In this document: piece by piece, positions 1-13,879 of the stretch
Layout of the letters: each line of letters opens with the position of its first letter
Position numbering within the stretch: the first letter of the stretch is position 1
From: Xiphophorus maculatus
Taxonomy: Eukaryota > Chordata > Actinopteri > Cyprinodontiformes > Poeciliidae
DNA: 64,000 bases
Reading direction: 5' to 3'
NCBI RefSeq assembly: GCF_002775205.1
Contig: NC_036446.1
Span: 18,662,565 to 18,726,564 of the forward strand
Notes under the pieces: model-generated
Database searches by the model: none
The model's input: the letters and a program-made list of their open reading frames with translations, nothing else
What the model was told of the DNA's origin: nothing
Translations under genes and position numbers: made by a program

Positions 1-338
1 TCGCTACCTTACTTTAGAAAATATTTGCTAAAAAATTGTAAGTGTAAAGTTTCTACGCGACAAAGTTACTGGATTAACTAACTATATATAGTTAATCTCT
101 GAAAAAGGGAGGTGTGCTTAAAATGTGTTTCAAGTTCAAACTCACTAACACACGCAAGCAAACGCCTGACTATCCCTGGCAGGTTAAAATTCCTATATTT
201 TATTAGTCCTTATAATCGAGATGCCAAAAAAAGTACCAGTTTATAGAAGATGCCCCTCCACCACCTGTTGATGCAGTTTGACTGTAAACTGTTCCACTTC
301 TCTCCAGCTTATAGAGGCTTGGAAAAAAATGTTCTGCA

Positions 339-707
339 GAAATGGTGTGGAGGCGCTGCACAGAGGCGCAGTTGGTAGCAGTGTTGCCTTGCAGCAAGAA
401 GGTCCTGGGTTCGATTCCCGGCCCGGGGTCTTTCTGCATGGAGTTTGCATGTTTGCATGCTCCGGCTTCCTCCCACAGTCCAAAAAACATGACTGTTAGG
501 TAAATTGGTTTCTCTAAATTCTCCCTAGGTGTGAGTCTGCGTGTGCATGGTTGTCTCTGTGTTGCCCTGCGACAGACTGGCGACCTGTCCAGGGTGAACC
601 CCGCCTCTAGCCCAGAACGTTAGCTGGAGATGGGCACCAGCACCCCTCTCAACCCCACTAAGGGACAAGGGTGTTAGAAAATGGATGGATGGATGAAATG
701 GTGTGGA
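339..707 (+). mobile_element. tRNA-derived SINE with perfect 13-bp target duplication
   Basis: The body, 352-694, has a tRNA-like head (A-box-like GCGCAGTTGGTAGC; B-box GGTTCGATTCC near 408), a conserved fish SINE/L2-like body (GCGACAGACTGGCGACCTGTC and following) and an ATGG tail. It is bracketed by identical 13-bp copies of GAAATGGTGTGGA at 339-351 and 695-707. A perfect duplication indicates a young insertion moved by LINE machinery. The family name is not assigned. Confidence 0.85.
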
Positions 708-3700
708 AAGGAGCACCACCAATCATTTGTAGTATGGTATTACTGATTTAAACAGTTGCAAGTTATGAACAGGATATCTACAACTGATTAATTTGCTAAC
801 ATCTGTTAGTTTGATATTCCTCTGATGTTGTTCTGTGAAGCGTAGAACAGCAGAAAGTTATGATATTCTTTATATTTTGAAATTCTTGAATAGAAAATTA
901 TTGTAGCATAATAAAAAGCAATCACACTAAAGATACCAACTATAAAATCTTCTAAATCCAAATCTAAAATAAAAGGGAATAACTTTAAACTTAAACTCTA
1001 ACTATGGTTTTATTTTTATCTTCATCTGTCCTTTCAGTAATCCAGCTAATAAACAGACAAACAAACCCAACCATATAATCTCCCCGGCAAACGTAACATG
1101 ATATTTGCTAAACATTACGTAACACTGCATTAAGAAGACTCAGACACTGAAATCAATACCTCTGTGTGACAGCCAGAACAACGACTATATATCTTGGGCG
1201 TTGTTAAAAGGCTGTTCACATTTAGAAACCACTCGTATCCAGGGGCAACAGACCAAGGCGACATACCGAACATCTTAGTCTAACCAGAGGCACAAAATCC
1301 TCTGTAGAACGATGAATCATCTTTAAAAGTATCTCTTTGTTTATACAGATTGGTCCTGATCTAGACAGACAAATTGTTGCTTAAAACTTGTAATAAAGCT
1401 TTTAAACTCTCTCAATTGCTGGGACTAATTATATGTCTTTTTGTTCAACAAGGAGAACAACCCTCAGTCGGATTTTTCTTCAGCACAAAGAATGCATTAT
1501 CTGATTTTACTGGTTCAAAGGATACAACTATATCCCACACAGACTGACGCACGACGAACATCCCTAGCACCTCACTCACAAAAAGACAGCAGAGAGAGAC
1601 GTTAAATGACAGCGTCGCCTTGGCTGATGCTGTACAGTGAGTCTTGCATCTATCTTTAGAGGAGTATATACATGTGACTCACTCTTTCTGCTCATATTTT
1701 TCTTGGTCGTTTTTCATCTTATATTATTACTGGCAGTCCCACACACAAACATCATCATTAAACTGGAAACCTCCTTATAACTACATAAACCTTTCTATAA
1801 TGTTTGTTGTATATACACCTGCTGGCAAATAATAAATATATGTTATTATAAATAATAAATATATTGCCAAATTTACATTTACAAAAACGGATTGTCGTGG
1901 TAGAGATTTCATGCTTGTGACTCTCACAACCTCTTATAAATGCCAGGGGCCATTAAAACACCAATCAAAACAACAATCAGATTCCTTGGGAAGATTAAGT
2001 CCACGCAATATCCTTAAAAAAAAAAAAAAAACTATTAATATCATTTTTGACATTTTTGTGAGCAAGCAGAGCTGATGAATGTGTTAGATCCAAATGGATA
2101 AGCAAATAGATAGAGCGTGTGAGATAGATGTGGTTGGAGCGTGAGTGAGTGTTCTTCACGTCACTTCTGAACTCAGCATCTCTGTGAGGAGGCTGACGTT
2201 TCTCCCTGTAAGTCACACTGCCTCATCTGCAGGTTCGCTCTCATGGCAACAGCTGACATTGAACATCATTTAAAAGCTCACCAGTCGGCCATTTATCCAT
2301 AACATTTGCCGGTGGGGAAGATAAAAACACGCAAACAAACATGCATTAGTGCACTGTCAGTTGCCACAAGTATGATTAATTAACATCTTGCTTTGCCTGC
2401 AGGGCGCATCACTATCATGCAGCAATGAGGAGAAAGAAAATAATAATTTTCTTAACCTGATGGAGGTGCTATTGAGCTCTAATAGAAACAATTGTAGTAA
2501 CTTATCATGGACACATGGCTGTGCTGTAAGACAGCATAGCATTTATCTTCCCTGCCAAATAACTCACAGCAGCAGTTTGAAATGGGAGCATTTCACAGCA
2601 AACATTTGCCTGGAACTGAGGGGAAAAAAGATGTAGGAGATTAGCATCTGCAAAGTGCTGTCATGAGTCAGATTTTGTTTTTTAATATTGCTCTCATTTC
2701 CAAAGATCTCTTTAATTTTAGAGAGAACAGCATAATAGGACAGTATAATAGGAGTACTGTGGTTCTAATAACACAAGAAGTTAAAGCTCCACTGCTTTGT
2801 TCAATTGTGGCACTGAAAATCCCATTAACAGGCTTTCATCATGTTCATTATTTGCTTTTTAAATGTGTGTGTGTGTGTGTGTGCCATCAGAGTAACATGT
2901 GTCCTGGAGGTGTCCATTGATGTACAAACAATCATGCATGTGGGCATCCCATTAATGATAAGGCTTAAAACCTTCCTCTGAGTGAATCCTAGACTTATAC
3001 AGGAGATCAAAATATTGTTTTCTAGTTCAAATAGAAGACAATTTGTATGCATTTTTTAGCTCTATGCAGTAGGGAAGAAGTTCATCCTGAATACTTCAAA
3101 ATTTTACATAAATCCAGCCAAAAGAAATGGTGCAATGGATGGCAGATGTGACACACTGCTTTTTGAGAAATCATAAAGAACTGATACTTGTTAAATATCA
3201 AAAAACCTTCAAAGTAACAAGTATCACACTGTAAGATCATGTAAGACATAAATGCTTGAAGGATCACCTCACAAACACGTCACATCAGTCCATCATGGTC
3301 TTAATGTTTTATCAGATTCACACCATCATGACTGGTAGAGGGGGAAAAGCAAAGTTTGCAGGGCTATTGTTTTTCTACATGCTTTTTGCAAAAATGTAGT
3401 ATCACTTCACAATTTATGCCACATTGCCTCACCATAGCAACAGCTCTAGAGGCAGATCACACACATGTCCACCAGAAGTACAAAGGTTTATGCAGGGAAG
3501 GAGCTTCATAAAAGAACAGCAAAAGGGAGTGGAAATAATGTATTTTTTATATCTAAGCCTTTTCTAAAAAAAAAAAAAACATGCACATTTCCACAGAAAT
3601 CCACAGCACAATCGTTTTTATTCTGACCCAGTGATTAAAGAAGACATTTTTAATGGATATAATGGATTTTTAGGGGTTGAGCTTTGGAGAGTTCATTGAG

Positions 3701-4109
3701 ACATTCTTTGATAAGTCTGTGTGTGTGTGCAAGTAACAGAGGCACAGTTCAGCTCTGTGAGGTTCTATATAAGCCTAAACTTCCCCTCTCAGTTTGTTTA
3801 CCATGCTGACTTCGGACATTAATCTAAGGCTCTTGCTCTAAAACGTATGTAAAATCAACTTTGAGATTTTAATCATCATGTCATTTCCTCATAATGACAT
3901 AGCTGGAATGTTACTTTGATTCTTTCAAGAATGTTTGAGGAATCCTTAAATCTCTTGTGGCAGTCATTAGGGGGTGCCTAAATTATTACTAAAAATATGC
4001 AACTTGATCCTATTAATCAGTGCCATTGCTTTTAAGCTATTTTGTAATTTGTTTTAAACTTGTGCATATGTTTTAATTTGTTTTACTTTTGTGTACCAGG
4101 TTGTTGTGT
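708..4109. other. Intergenic, no gene seen
   Basis: No exon, RNA gene or recognisable transposon. Open frames are short and unrelated to known proteins. 2370-2640, 2640-2830 and 3270-3500 are non-repetitive and of balanced composition, so they are candidates for conserved non-coding sequence. Confidence 0.6.
2859..2883 (+). repeat. (TG)n microsatellite
   Basis: Short GT dinucleotide run. A second, shorter one lies at about 3718-3729. Confidence 0.85.
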
Positions 4110-4208
4110 TGCAGAGTTCTGCCCAGGTCCCTCTTGAAAATGAGATCTGGATCTCATTGGTGTTTTACCTGGTTAAATAAAGGAAATGAATAAACAAGTA
4201 AATAAATA
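4110..4208 (+). mobile_element. LINE-type 3' tail
   Basis: Matches the pattern of fish non-LTR retrotransposon 3' ends: GCCCAGGTCCCTCTTGAAAA, then ACCTGGTTAAATAAAGG and an AAATAA-type tail. No reverse-transcriptase coding sequence remains upstream, so it is 5' truncated. Confidence 0.55.
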
Positions 4209-4790
4209 GTTCAATGTTTACCCAAAGAACCACTTTGAACCTCCTGCTCCATAATGCCAGGCGAGTCTGCTAAGCTCATCATTCAAATGACTTCACAGTC
4301 CGACACTCCTAAGAACTATTTGTAAAAGGAGGAGCAATTTAATTGAAAGAATTGGAGCTTCTTAAAGAGACAGAGGCCAATTTCAAGTCATCAAATTGCA
4401 AAGTCAAATTTCTTTGTCATTTTGGATATATGCAGCATTTTTATAATAACTGAAGGCAACAGTTTCTTGATTGTGCTATAAAAACAACACTATTTGTCTA
4501 GAAAACACTTAATAATATGTCTGTTTAATGCTGGGAGATGGAAATAAGACATGCAGAGAACTGTTCAGTCTGCCTATCCTGTGGATAGTTAACTGAAGAA
4601 AAGAGTAGATGTATATTTAATTTACTTAATTTAAGATTTTATCAGCAAATATTCCTAAACAGAGTAAAGATTTTATTAAAGAGGAATATAATGGTTGACC
4701 CTGAAAATTAATTAAAGGTCTCCCCTAAGAGAGGATAAAACTATGTTGGCGGGTGTAAACATTTCATATTGCATGTACTTCTCTGTTTTG

Positions 4791-4880
4791 TTGACCTGTC
4801 CAGAATAACCAGTAGATAAAGACACCCCCCACCCCGTTACCTGCAAGGATAAGTGGATATAAATTATGGATGGATGGATA
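4791..4880 (+). mobile_element. L2/SINE-like tail fragment ending in ATGG repeats
   Basis: Contains GACCTGTCCAG, a CCCCCCACCCC segment, CTGCAAGGATAAGTGGATAT and terminal ATGGATGGATGG, the common 3' tail of fish L2-like elements and their SINEs. Only the tail is present. Confidence 0.5.
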
Positions 4881-7800
4881 CTATCGGTATACACTAAGTG
4901 TTTTAAAGATGACTGTGAAAGAAATTGCATAAGAATTTTGTGTTCACCTATAATGGGATAAATGCTGCAGTTACTTAAACTGCCTGCCTCTGTCAATCAC
5001 AGTCCCTACCACTGTGCAACAATCAACAGTAGTGAATAAAGATGTGTTTAAATTAATTTGCTTTTAGATTACGGTACATCCTGCAGTTTGCAGAATGTCG
5101 GAGGGTAAATGTGGAGGGTCACTCGATATGCTGTCTATTTCCAGCGGTCGTTCGGCCTGTAGCCAAGTGTAGGCTACATCCTGCACAGGAATAAAATGTG
5201 ATATATGGATATGGATATGCCTGAACACTTGCCTAATCTAGCTGATGGGAGCAGCTTAGCAAGAAAACCTTCCTTTATTGTCTATTTCTGATTCCACGTT
5301 AAGGAAAAAGGGACAAACCAATAATTGTAAACCTATAATTTAGACAATGAGAAAGACATATAATTAAGTAAATAAAAAAAATACTGAGAATAACTGAAAA
5401 ACCTTGTCTGGAAAAGAAATATAATACAACTACTGGTTAAACATCATTCCACTGTACTGTATATCCATCAAATTTACATTTTATCACTAGATGTCCTGCC
5501 GATCCAAGAATTTGTACTTCAAATTTAAACCAATATTACAATTTTTTTATTATGTCTATTGTTTTCTGTGTTCGTGTTGTTTCTTTCTCAGATCAGCCAT
5601 GTTTCCGAACACAGCTGGATTACCATGTCTCCCCAGATTCCTGCTCTAAAAGCACACCTGCTGCTCAAAGGGCAACTCGGAACTAATCCACTTTGATGTG
5701 AAAGAGAACCAACAACCTTTTCTGTTGGAAACTAACAGCATCAAAGTGGCAGGGCTGAAAATGCAGTAATACCACTTAACAGTGATTGTGATTTATGAAC
5801 GGAGGCAATCCTTTTTTTTTTGGTTGACACTGCCTTTTCAAGTTTAAATATAGAACAATTGTTTAAAAAAGTTAGCTTGACAATGATTAGTTTTAGAAGG
5901 AAATTTACGTATATATACGTATTTGAGGTTTTCCATTACACCTAGTTTAAAAGCACATTTTTTACATTTGAGGTAAAAAGATAAACCTGCTGAATCTCAC
6001 TAGCACAGGACTATTTTCAGTAAATGTTCAGAAACTTGTATTCTTGCATAAACAGCTAGAAATTAAAGCAATGCATTGAAATTAGAAAAAAAAAACCCAC
6101 TGGTATCTGTTTTATGCAGTAGAAGGTAGGAATAAATCCCAAAAGCCCACAAATCAAACACCTCCACATCCTTCAACAGCACACTTTTACAGTGCAGGAA
6201 TCATCATCTCTGACTCTTAAGAACCAGAAAAAAAAAACAGTGTTACTTAGGGATGCTTGAGAGCTTTCTAATGGCCTGGTTGATATTCGCATCTAAAATA
6301 TTTCAGTGTACTGCAGAAGGGAGAAAAATAAAATCTTTTGGCACTGTCTGATTATTAGAAGTGGAGGGTGACTAAGCAATGGACTGAACAATAAATGCAG
6401 TTTCACTGGGGACTTGTTGATCTGCAGAATTAAAGGATTGAAGAACGATGCTGCAAAGATTCCTTTATCAGGAAAGAAAGGCAATTAATTTTAACCTCTT
6501 TTAATAAAGATAAGCTGTTAGCACCAGTGAAACATTACATTAACATACCATAACAACTATACTGTTAATACCAACAGACATATTCACTAGATTCATGTAA
6601 GAAGGTGAACAAAATATCTCTACATGCTCAGAAACAGGATGAAAATATTTATTTCTGTTGTGTTGACTGAACGTTCTGTTGCTTGTGAGTCAAATCTATA
6701 TATCCAGTAACAAAAACTATGCAAGGGTATGTTTGTCCACCATCTCATGGAGTCAAATTTTCCAATATCTAACAGACTCATGGAACAGATTCCACTGCAG
6801 GCAGAGTGAACACTCTCACACTCACCCCGTCTGGACATTAGCTGTTACTTTAACTACTTTTCTGGGCCAGGCTGTAGCAACCACAGTACAAACCCGCTAG
6901 CATACGCACTGCACTAAAGCAAAGCAGTTTTCATCAAATGTAGTAAACAAACAAGTCTGAGGATAAAATATATTAGAAAGAGTCTAAGGTAAAATACAAA
7001 GCTTTGACCAAATATTTCTCTTCATATGGGAATGACATAGCCCAGCCATTGCCTTTCTACGCAATTTCGCTCAATTCTAATCTTGCTTCACAGTTCAATC
7101 TGGGCTTTATCCCGCTGACTTGGATCCCTCTGGTAGAGTTCCAACCAGGCCAATCAGTGAACACAAGGTGAAGTTGTAAATATTGACATTAATTTTCTGT
7201 GCTGTTTTATAATTGCCTGTAATTTTAGCAATGGCAACGGATGAAGTGAACAAAGTCAATGAAGTCATTCAGTCTGTGTTGACCACGCTTCCAAATATCA
7301 AATTAAAATTAACAGCCGCCTCATTCGGCTGAGAATTTCTCTCGTTAGTGGAGGATGGTTGCTTACAGTGCAGGCAACGTCTAGATAAGATTCATAGCGC
7401 CAAACTGGCGCATTACGACAAGGACAAACGTTAACAACTGGGTAGAATTTCAAACCTCAACACAGTCCATGTCTCCTGAGAACAATCGTTTCTCAATAAT
7501 TGAGAGCCCATACCCCCTGTACAAAAGCAAAGTGTAGAATAAGGGGCTGGTTTTTACCAGGCTACGAATGGCAGGGAATTTATCAGTGTTTATTTATTAA
7601 AGTTGTATGGAATAAATATGACCAATTAATATTTTACTCACATTTTTAGTCTAAATCACTCTCTGAAGATTTCCACACAGCAAAATGTTTGCTTTAGGTG
7701 GTTATAAAAAAAAGTTAGCATATGCTTGAGGGTGAAGGAAGTGGTGGGATCCAGTGCTACATGTTCTCCACTTACACTAATCATATGGTGCCTTAAATCA

Positions 7801-8319
7801 ACAGTTTAAAAATACAGCAGAAAAAGTCTATATTGTCCTACCAGCCTTGAAAGTAAACATTTAACAGAGAAGCAATCAAATAAAAATGATAGTCCAATTT
7901 TAGTTTATGTACAAGTTGACAGTAGCACTCTAGCACAACTAGTTTCCACGGGAACTTCTTGAAGTGCCAATTAAAATTTTGTATTGCTCCAAACGTAAGA
8001 AAAAACATATTTTATTGTTTGATGTTGATATATTTTTACCTAGGCAGATAATCATTCAACAACATATTCTTTAGTGTTGCTGAAGGACTACTTTTGGCAA
8101 CTATAACCTATGTGCCACCATGAAATAGTTCCTTTGGCAGGCATGGGCATCAGGGAAAGTAAGAGTCCAGCCAAGTCTATTAAAGAGATGCAGAGTGTGT
8201 ATGCCTGATTTATGCTGTACTTGTTTATGCTGAAATACAACATCCCACAAAATATCCCAGCAAATATCCCAGCATAAAATAAGCAGAAGATCATAGATGG
8301 TCATAAAGCTATGGTTTAG
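4881..8319. other. Intergenic, no gene seen
   Basis: AT-rich sequence with short A and T runs. There is no coding signal with splice sites and no repeat family that I can name. Confidence 0.55.
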
Positions 8320-8495
8320 ATATGACTCTGTTCCAGCACACCTGATTCAAATGACTGCATGACCTCCTCTGCAGCCACCAAATGCTACAGAAGCCTGTTA
8401 ATCACTCATTCGTTTAAGTCAGGTGCTCTAAAGCAAGGAAATACCTAAAAACCAGCAGAACAGGACTACTTAAGGACCAGGTTCGGAAACCACTG
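8320..8495. mobile_element. hAT-type MITE fragment
   Basis: The right end reads as terminal repeat CAGTGGTTTCCGAACCTGGT on the reverse strand. The interior has GTTCCAGCACACCTGATTCA and the partly inverted AAGTCAGGTG, the layout of a widespread non-autonomous fish hAT element. The left terminal repeat is lost or too diverged. Confidence 0.5.
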
Positions 8496-8977
8496 CCTTA
8501 GAGTCCACAATGGAGTGAACAAGTGAAGAATTAAACATTGCGCTTTTTTGGGATATTTTTCTTTTTTTCAGTTTGAGTGTACTTCTTGGTGAACCACTTT
8601 GTTTCAAACAGCTCTACAAAGTTTTATTACACCATCATTTTCTGTGACTCATATTCAGAAACAGCCTCCACAGTGGACCAGATGGACAGTGGGTTCATGT
8701 TTGATAAGCATTTTATTGATCTTTCAACTAATTCAAAGTTCTGCATCGGATCAAAATCAAGTTCAAGCACCTGCAGAACAACAAAATATTTATCTGGAAG
8801 ACGCACAAATAAAGAAAATGTTACAAAGAAAACACGGGTCTAACAGTGAGAAAATAAATAAATAAATTGGAAAAAAAAAGCAAACACTGACTAATGGCCC
8901 TCCCACACAATGTCCAATGGCTATTTACACAAAAATGTTAGGACACTGGAAAAAAATAGTCTGTTTTTGATTCTGAG

Positions 8978-9028
8978 TGGATGGATGGATGGATGGATGG
9001 ATGGATGGATGGATGGATGGATGGATGG
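8978..9028 (+). repeat. (GGAT)n microsatellite
   Basis: About 12 GGAT units, followed by a diverged block of GGAC/GGAT units to about 9050. No SINE body adjoins it, so it may be an expanded orphan tail. Confidence 0.9.
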
Positions 9029-9049
9029 AAGGACGAACGGACGGATGGA

Positions 9050-10159
9050 TGAAACAGATAACCAGTGAAAAGATCAAGCTTCTCCATCTTCTCCGTGTGC
9101 TACTATTGTTGTCTGAAGAAATGAACCACTCCCAGTCAAAAACAACCAATCAGAGCCAGAGGGAGCGTCCTAGCGTTGCTCAGTGCGCTAATGGCGGAGA
9201 AACAATTTACCGTTCTGCCATCATCGTAGGCCATGCTAACTAGCCTGGGTGTTGGGGGGTGATGAGAACTAAGGCCCTCCTCCTGACTCTTTTTGGTTGT
9301 CTCTAGTGGAGGAAGGCAGAGGAGCTTGATTTTTTTTTATAGTTAATCCATCTCCTACAGTACTATCATGACAGTGACAGTTTCAACAAATATGTAAAAA
9401 ACTATTTTTTATACAAATTACACACTGCAGATTTAGGGCTACACCATGTTCATCCATCTGTTTCTTAAATACCAAAATAAAGGTATAAAAGGCCTAACCT
9501 CCAGTTCTTGTCTTTCCTAACGTAATTAACATGTGTTTAAAGTTGAAAACAAAGCCTAGACAATAATTTCGAGCTAATCTCTATTTTTGTTTAAAAGAAT
9601 TAAAATGTAAAGACCTGAAGGCTCTGAACTGCATTTTGTCAGGCCACCTTGACCTTCATCTCTGGGATACAGTGTTTGCTGAGTAGGTGCCAGGACACAG
9701 TGTATTTGTACATGCTGCTGGCAGAAGAAAAGGCTTCAACATGAAACACAAAGACTACAAAATCCAGCAGCAAGGCACAGTAATATTCACAGTAGGGCTT
9801 AAAGATGAATTTGAAATCAACCTAAGAAAGTCTTTAAGTGGAGGACATTTAAATCAGCTGTGAGCATGCTCATGTAAGGCAGTCCAAGCAAGTTCACACA
9901 GAAAGCAGGCAGGAAAATATCAAAATAAGTCTGTAAAAAGCCTAAAATCATCAGACCTACAAGCTGACTTCTGCTGCTGTTAATATAAAAGTACTTCTCA
10001 ATCAAAAAAAAAAAAAAACACTGCAAAACAAAGTTTACTTTTCCATGGAAACATTTTCTCTCAAAGATGAAGGCTTTAGGAATATAGTCCTTTGAAAAGA
10101 TGAATCTTAACTTAAATTTAAAAATAATAAAAATAATTGAAAATAAATGATAAAAAAAA
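9050..10159. other. Intergenic, no gene seen
   Basis: 9060-9440 has the look of a dispersed fish repeat (CTCTTTTTGGTTGTCTCTAG, then GTGACAGTTTCAACAAATAT), but no ends were found. Nothing recognisable in the rest. Confidence 0.4.
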
Positions 10160-10860
<701 letters not shown>

Positions 10861-11481
10861 ATCTCAGGCAGAGGGGCAGACATTTGGATTTTATCTTGAT
10901 AGTTTTAGTTTACTGAATAAAAAAGGTGATATTGTAAAATCAGTTTCCTGGATGTGAGTAAAACAAAACATTAAACATCAATAATGTGGAAATTGATCAA
11001 CAAATATCTGAAAGACAGTGGCTCAGGCAAAACTCTTTGTGATGCCCAAGAATATAGTCAGAATATCAATTAGACTGACTAAGCCAAAGTATATTTAACA
11101 TTGCCAAGGTAAAATCTTCTGCTCTAATAATCAATGGAACTGCAGCTACATTTTACAGCATCCATCAATCGGGACTCCTGCCTAAGTCAATGAAAGGCGA
11201 GGAGCGTTCCCTTCTTTAAAAAAATGTTTAAAGAAATGTGCCATTAGCCGCTGAGTGAACTCAGAGCAATCAACCTTCACTTGAATGTGTAGCCTTCCCT
11301 AGTCGAGAAGCTGAAGTCACAGACACAATCAACTGGCTGACTGCCAAGGTTTGGCTGACACTATGCATACAAAATGAACATTGCTTTTAAATTCCCATTT
11401 AATTTATCATAAGCAGTAAAATTTTATATTATTGACAAATCAAGTATTATTAACGTCTGTAGATGTTCTGAGAACTTTCTA

Positions 11482-11659
<178 letters not shown>

Positions 11660-11926
11660 TTTGTAGGTTGGGAATGGAGATCTGTCAGTTCTCAAATAAC
11701 ACACATGCAGACCCTGAGCCTTTCATTTACCAGCGATACGATGTGATGCTGAAACCTCCCATTTCCCAGCCCACTAGTAAATACTAGGGGGAGGAATTCC
11801 CACTAAGAAATGTAGCTTCATCTTTAAAAAAAAAAAAAAAAGAAGAAGAAGAAGAAGAAGAGTCGGCCTTCCTGGACCATGAAAGCGAAACGCACCAGAC
11901 CTGACAACGGCTTTAAAAGCGTAGAC

Positions 11927-11972
11927 AGCCCAAACCAATAATAAAAGATGCCGCTTACCTGTCATAACTCCA
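11927..11972. repeat. 46-bp repeat, copy 2
   Basis: Same orientation and identical to copy 1 at 10279-10324. Here it adjoins a GAA repeat (about 11842-11862) and a GC-rich block (12000-12240). The flanks differ from copy 1 beyond a few bases. Confidence 0.9.
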
Positions 11973-11999
11973 TCTACTGTAAGACATGCTCCTGTTGCT

Positions 12000-12310
12000 G
12001 CTGACTCCCTCCATTACAGCCCGCGGGGACGTGGAGCGGTCGGAGCGGACGATGAGACGGTAAATAAAATCAAAGCCTTCAAGCCGTGGAGGGTCGGTGT
12101 ATATCTGGAAGCGCCTGTAAGTGAATGGCAGGGAGGCTGAGCGCAGCTAGACCTTCTTCTGTGGACTATACCACCACAGAGAGGGGAGCGCAGCTGAACG
12201 TGTCGGAAACCTGAAACAGACAGACTGATGGAGCTGAATAAACAGGTGGTTCCTAATGTTGGGGTCGGGACCCCACAGTGGGTCGTCCTATACCAAGTGG
12301 GGGTCACTTT
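12000..12310. mobile_element. GC-rich block ending in a hAT-like terminal region
   Basis: A GC-rich island in AT-rich DNA. At 12245-12300 it reads GGTTCCTAATGTTGGGGTCG and following, very like the GGTTCCCAACCTGGGGGTCG ends of fish hAT elements. The remainder is unassigned. An alternative is an unrelated CpG island. Confidence 0.35.
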
Positions 12311-12438
12311 AAAGGCAAGTTGAAAGGCTGTTTCAGATATTTACTTTTCCAAAAAATTAACTGCACAGTTAAAATGAAATCACATTAAGTGAAATAAAAA
12401 TACTTAATTGTTTTATTATTGATATTTAATCGATATAA

Positions 12439-12529
12439 CTCCATGCAGAAAGACCCCAGGCTTGAATCAAACCCAGGACCTTTTTGCTGTGAGGCAACAG
12501 TGCTACCTACTGCGCCACTGTGCAGTCCT
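12439..12529 (-). mobile_element. SINE head fragment, same family as 352-694
   Basis: The reverse strand reads the tRNA-like head of the SINE at 352-694 (GCGCAGTAGGTAGCACTGTT, the B-box region and CTTTCTGCATGGAGT), diverged and lacking the body and ATGG tail. It is an old or truncated copy. Confidence 0.7.
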
Positions 12530-13160
12530 AATTGGGAAATACAAAGCTAAATTTGTAATTGGTAAACTACTTAACAATTAAAATATTAGATGCAATAGAA
12601 GTGAATACTTCAAAAGCAGCTAATTGTAATATTAAGCCAGCAAAAATGTGGTGAAAATATTTACATTTGTAAGGTAAATTACTCCAGGTCGTACTCCTTC
12701 ATCTCCAAGTGAGAAAGATTTTTTTTTATAAAAGGGCAATCTGTCAGAGAAGCCTCTTTGAGTGATGCTGGAGCCCTCTGTATCAAATTAACAAAAGTTA
12801 TGTGACTAACAAGTAAAAGTTTGAGGATTTTAATAACTTGAAATAAATGAATTTTATGTACAATAAACCTATCTTTGTAAATAGAATAAATACTTTCCTC
12901 AACAAATTTAATTTATATATATATATATATGAACATTGGAAACGTTTAGGTTTGTTCTCATTAAAACTATCATTTACACTCTAAAATAATCAAAGCATAA
13001 AATCATAAATAGGCTATATTAATGAATTAAAAAAGGAGTGCATTCCTTTAATCTAAACTTTTGAACATAAACTATGCCAATAAACATCCAGTAGACCAGT
13101 TGGATGTTAGCATATTATATAATATATTATATAATATAATAATATTATTATAATATACTG
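12530..13160. other. Intergenic, no gene seen
   Basis: AT-rich; a TA run lies at about 12916-12930 and an AT-only block at 13111-13156. No coding signal. Confidence 0.55.
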
Positions 13161-13208
13161 TAGTTGGCATATTATGCCAACTATTAGGCACAATATTGCC
13201 TAATAGTT
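13161..13208. repeat. Two overlapping palindromes
   Basis: Palindrome 1 is 13161-13183: an 11-bp stem around a single T, containing AGTTGGCATA and TATGCCAACT. Palindrome 2 is 13179-13208: a 12-bp stem AACTATTAGGCA / TGCCTAATAGTT with loop CAATAT. They share 13179-13183, so both cannot form fully at once. An AT-only block (13111-13156) precedes them. Confidence 0.85.
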
Positions 13209-13879
13209 GTTTTCATCTCTGTGTGTGGTCTGACAGCCGTCTGCTTCTCTATAAACCCTCCAAATGGAGACATTAAATGTCCTTTCGTAGGTTATTTGTT
13301 TTACTTTAAACGAGTTACCATAGCTTTAGAAGTGTGTTTGGCTATGTGGATTATTACTTTGGAGAATCCTTAATGATGCTTTCAATATCGCCATATATTC
13401 TAGTTTTTTTGATGGAACAACCTGAAAAGGCAGAAATGTTGAAAAGGTTGTAGACAAGGTGTGTCTCAATGAAAAATAACAAAGAAAATGTATTCAGTAA
13501 TTAAACTTAACAGTGTAACTAATATGCTACATGGATGCATTAGGTACAGAGTAATATATTTGACGTTTCTATTTCTGTTTATTTTGATGACTATAGTAGG
13601 TACTTAAAGTCTTCTATTGCATTTCTTGGAAAATCAGAATTTTAGATTAGAGTTATATAAATACATTGAACCTAAACCAGCAGAAGACACAGTTCCTAAA
13701 ATCCTACTTCACTGTGGAAAATTAACTTAGTGAACTTATGTTTGGTCTCTGCAATCTTTCTCCAGACTCAGACACTTGATTCAAAAATGAAATTCAAAAC
13801 ACACATTCATCTACAAATAGGTCTTTTTTTCATCTTAAGCCTAGGAAAGTTGCTACTGACATTGTGTCTGGTTAAAGAG

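Noticed and set aside
355..425. tRNA gene
   Set aside because: Box A- and box B-like sequences are present, but it cannot be folded with confidence into a cloverleaf and it is clearly the head of the SINE at 352-694.
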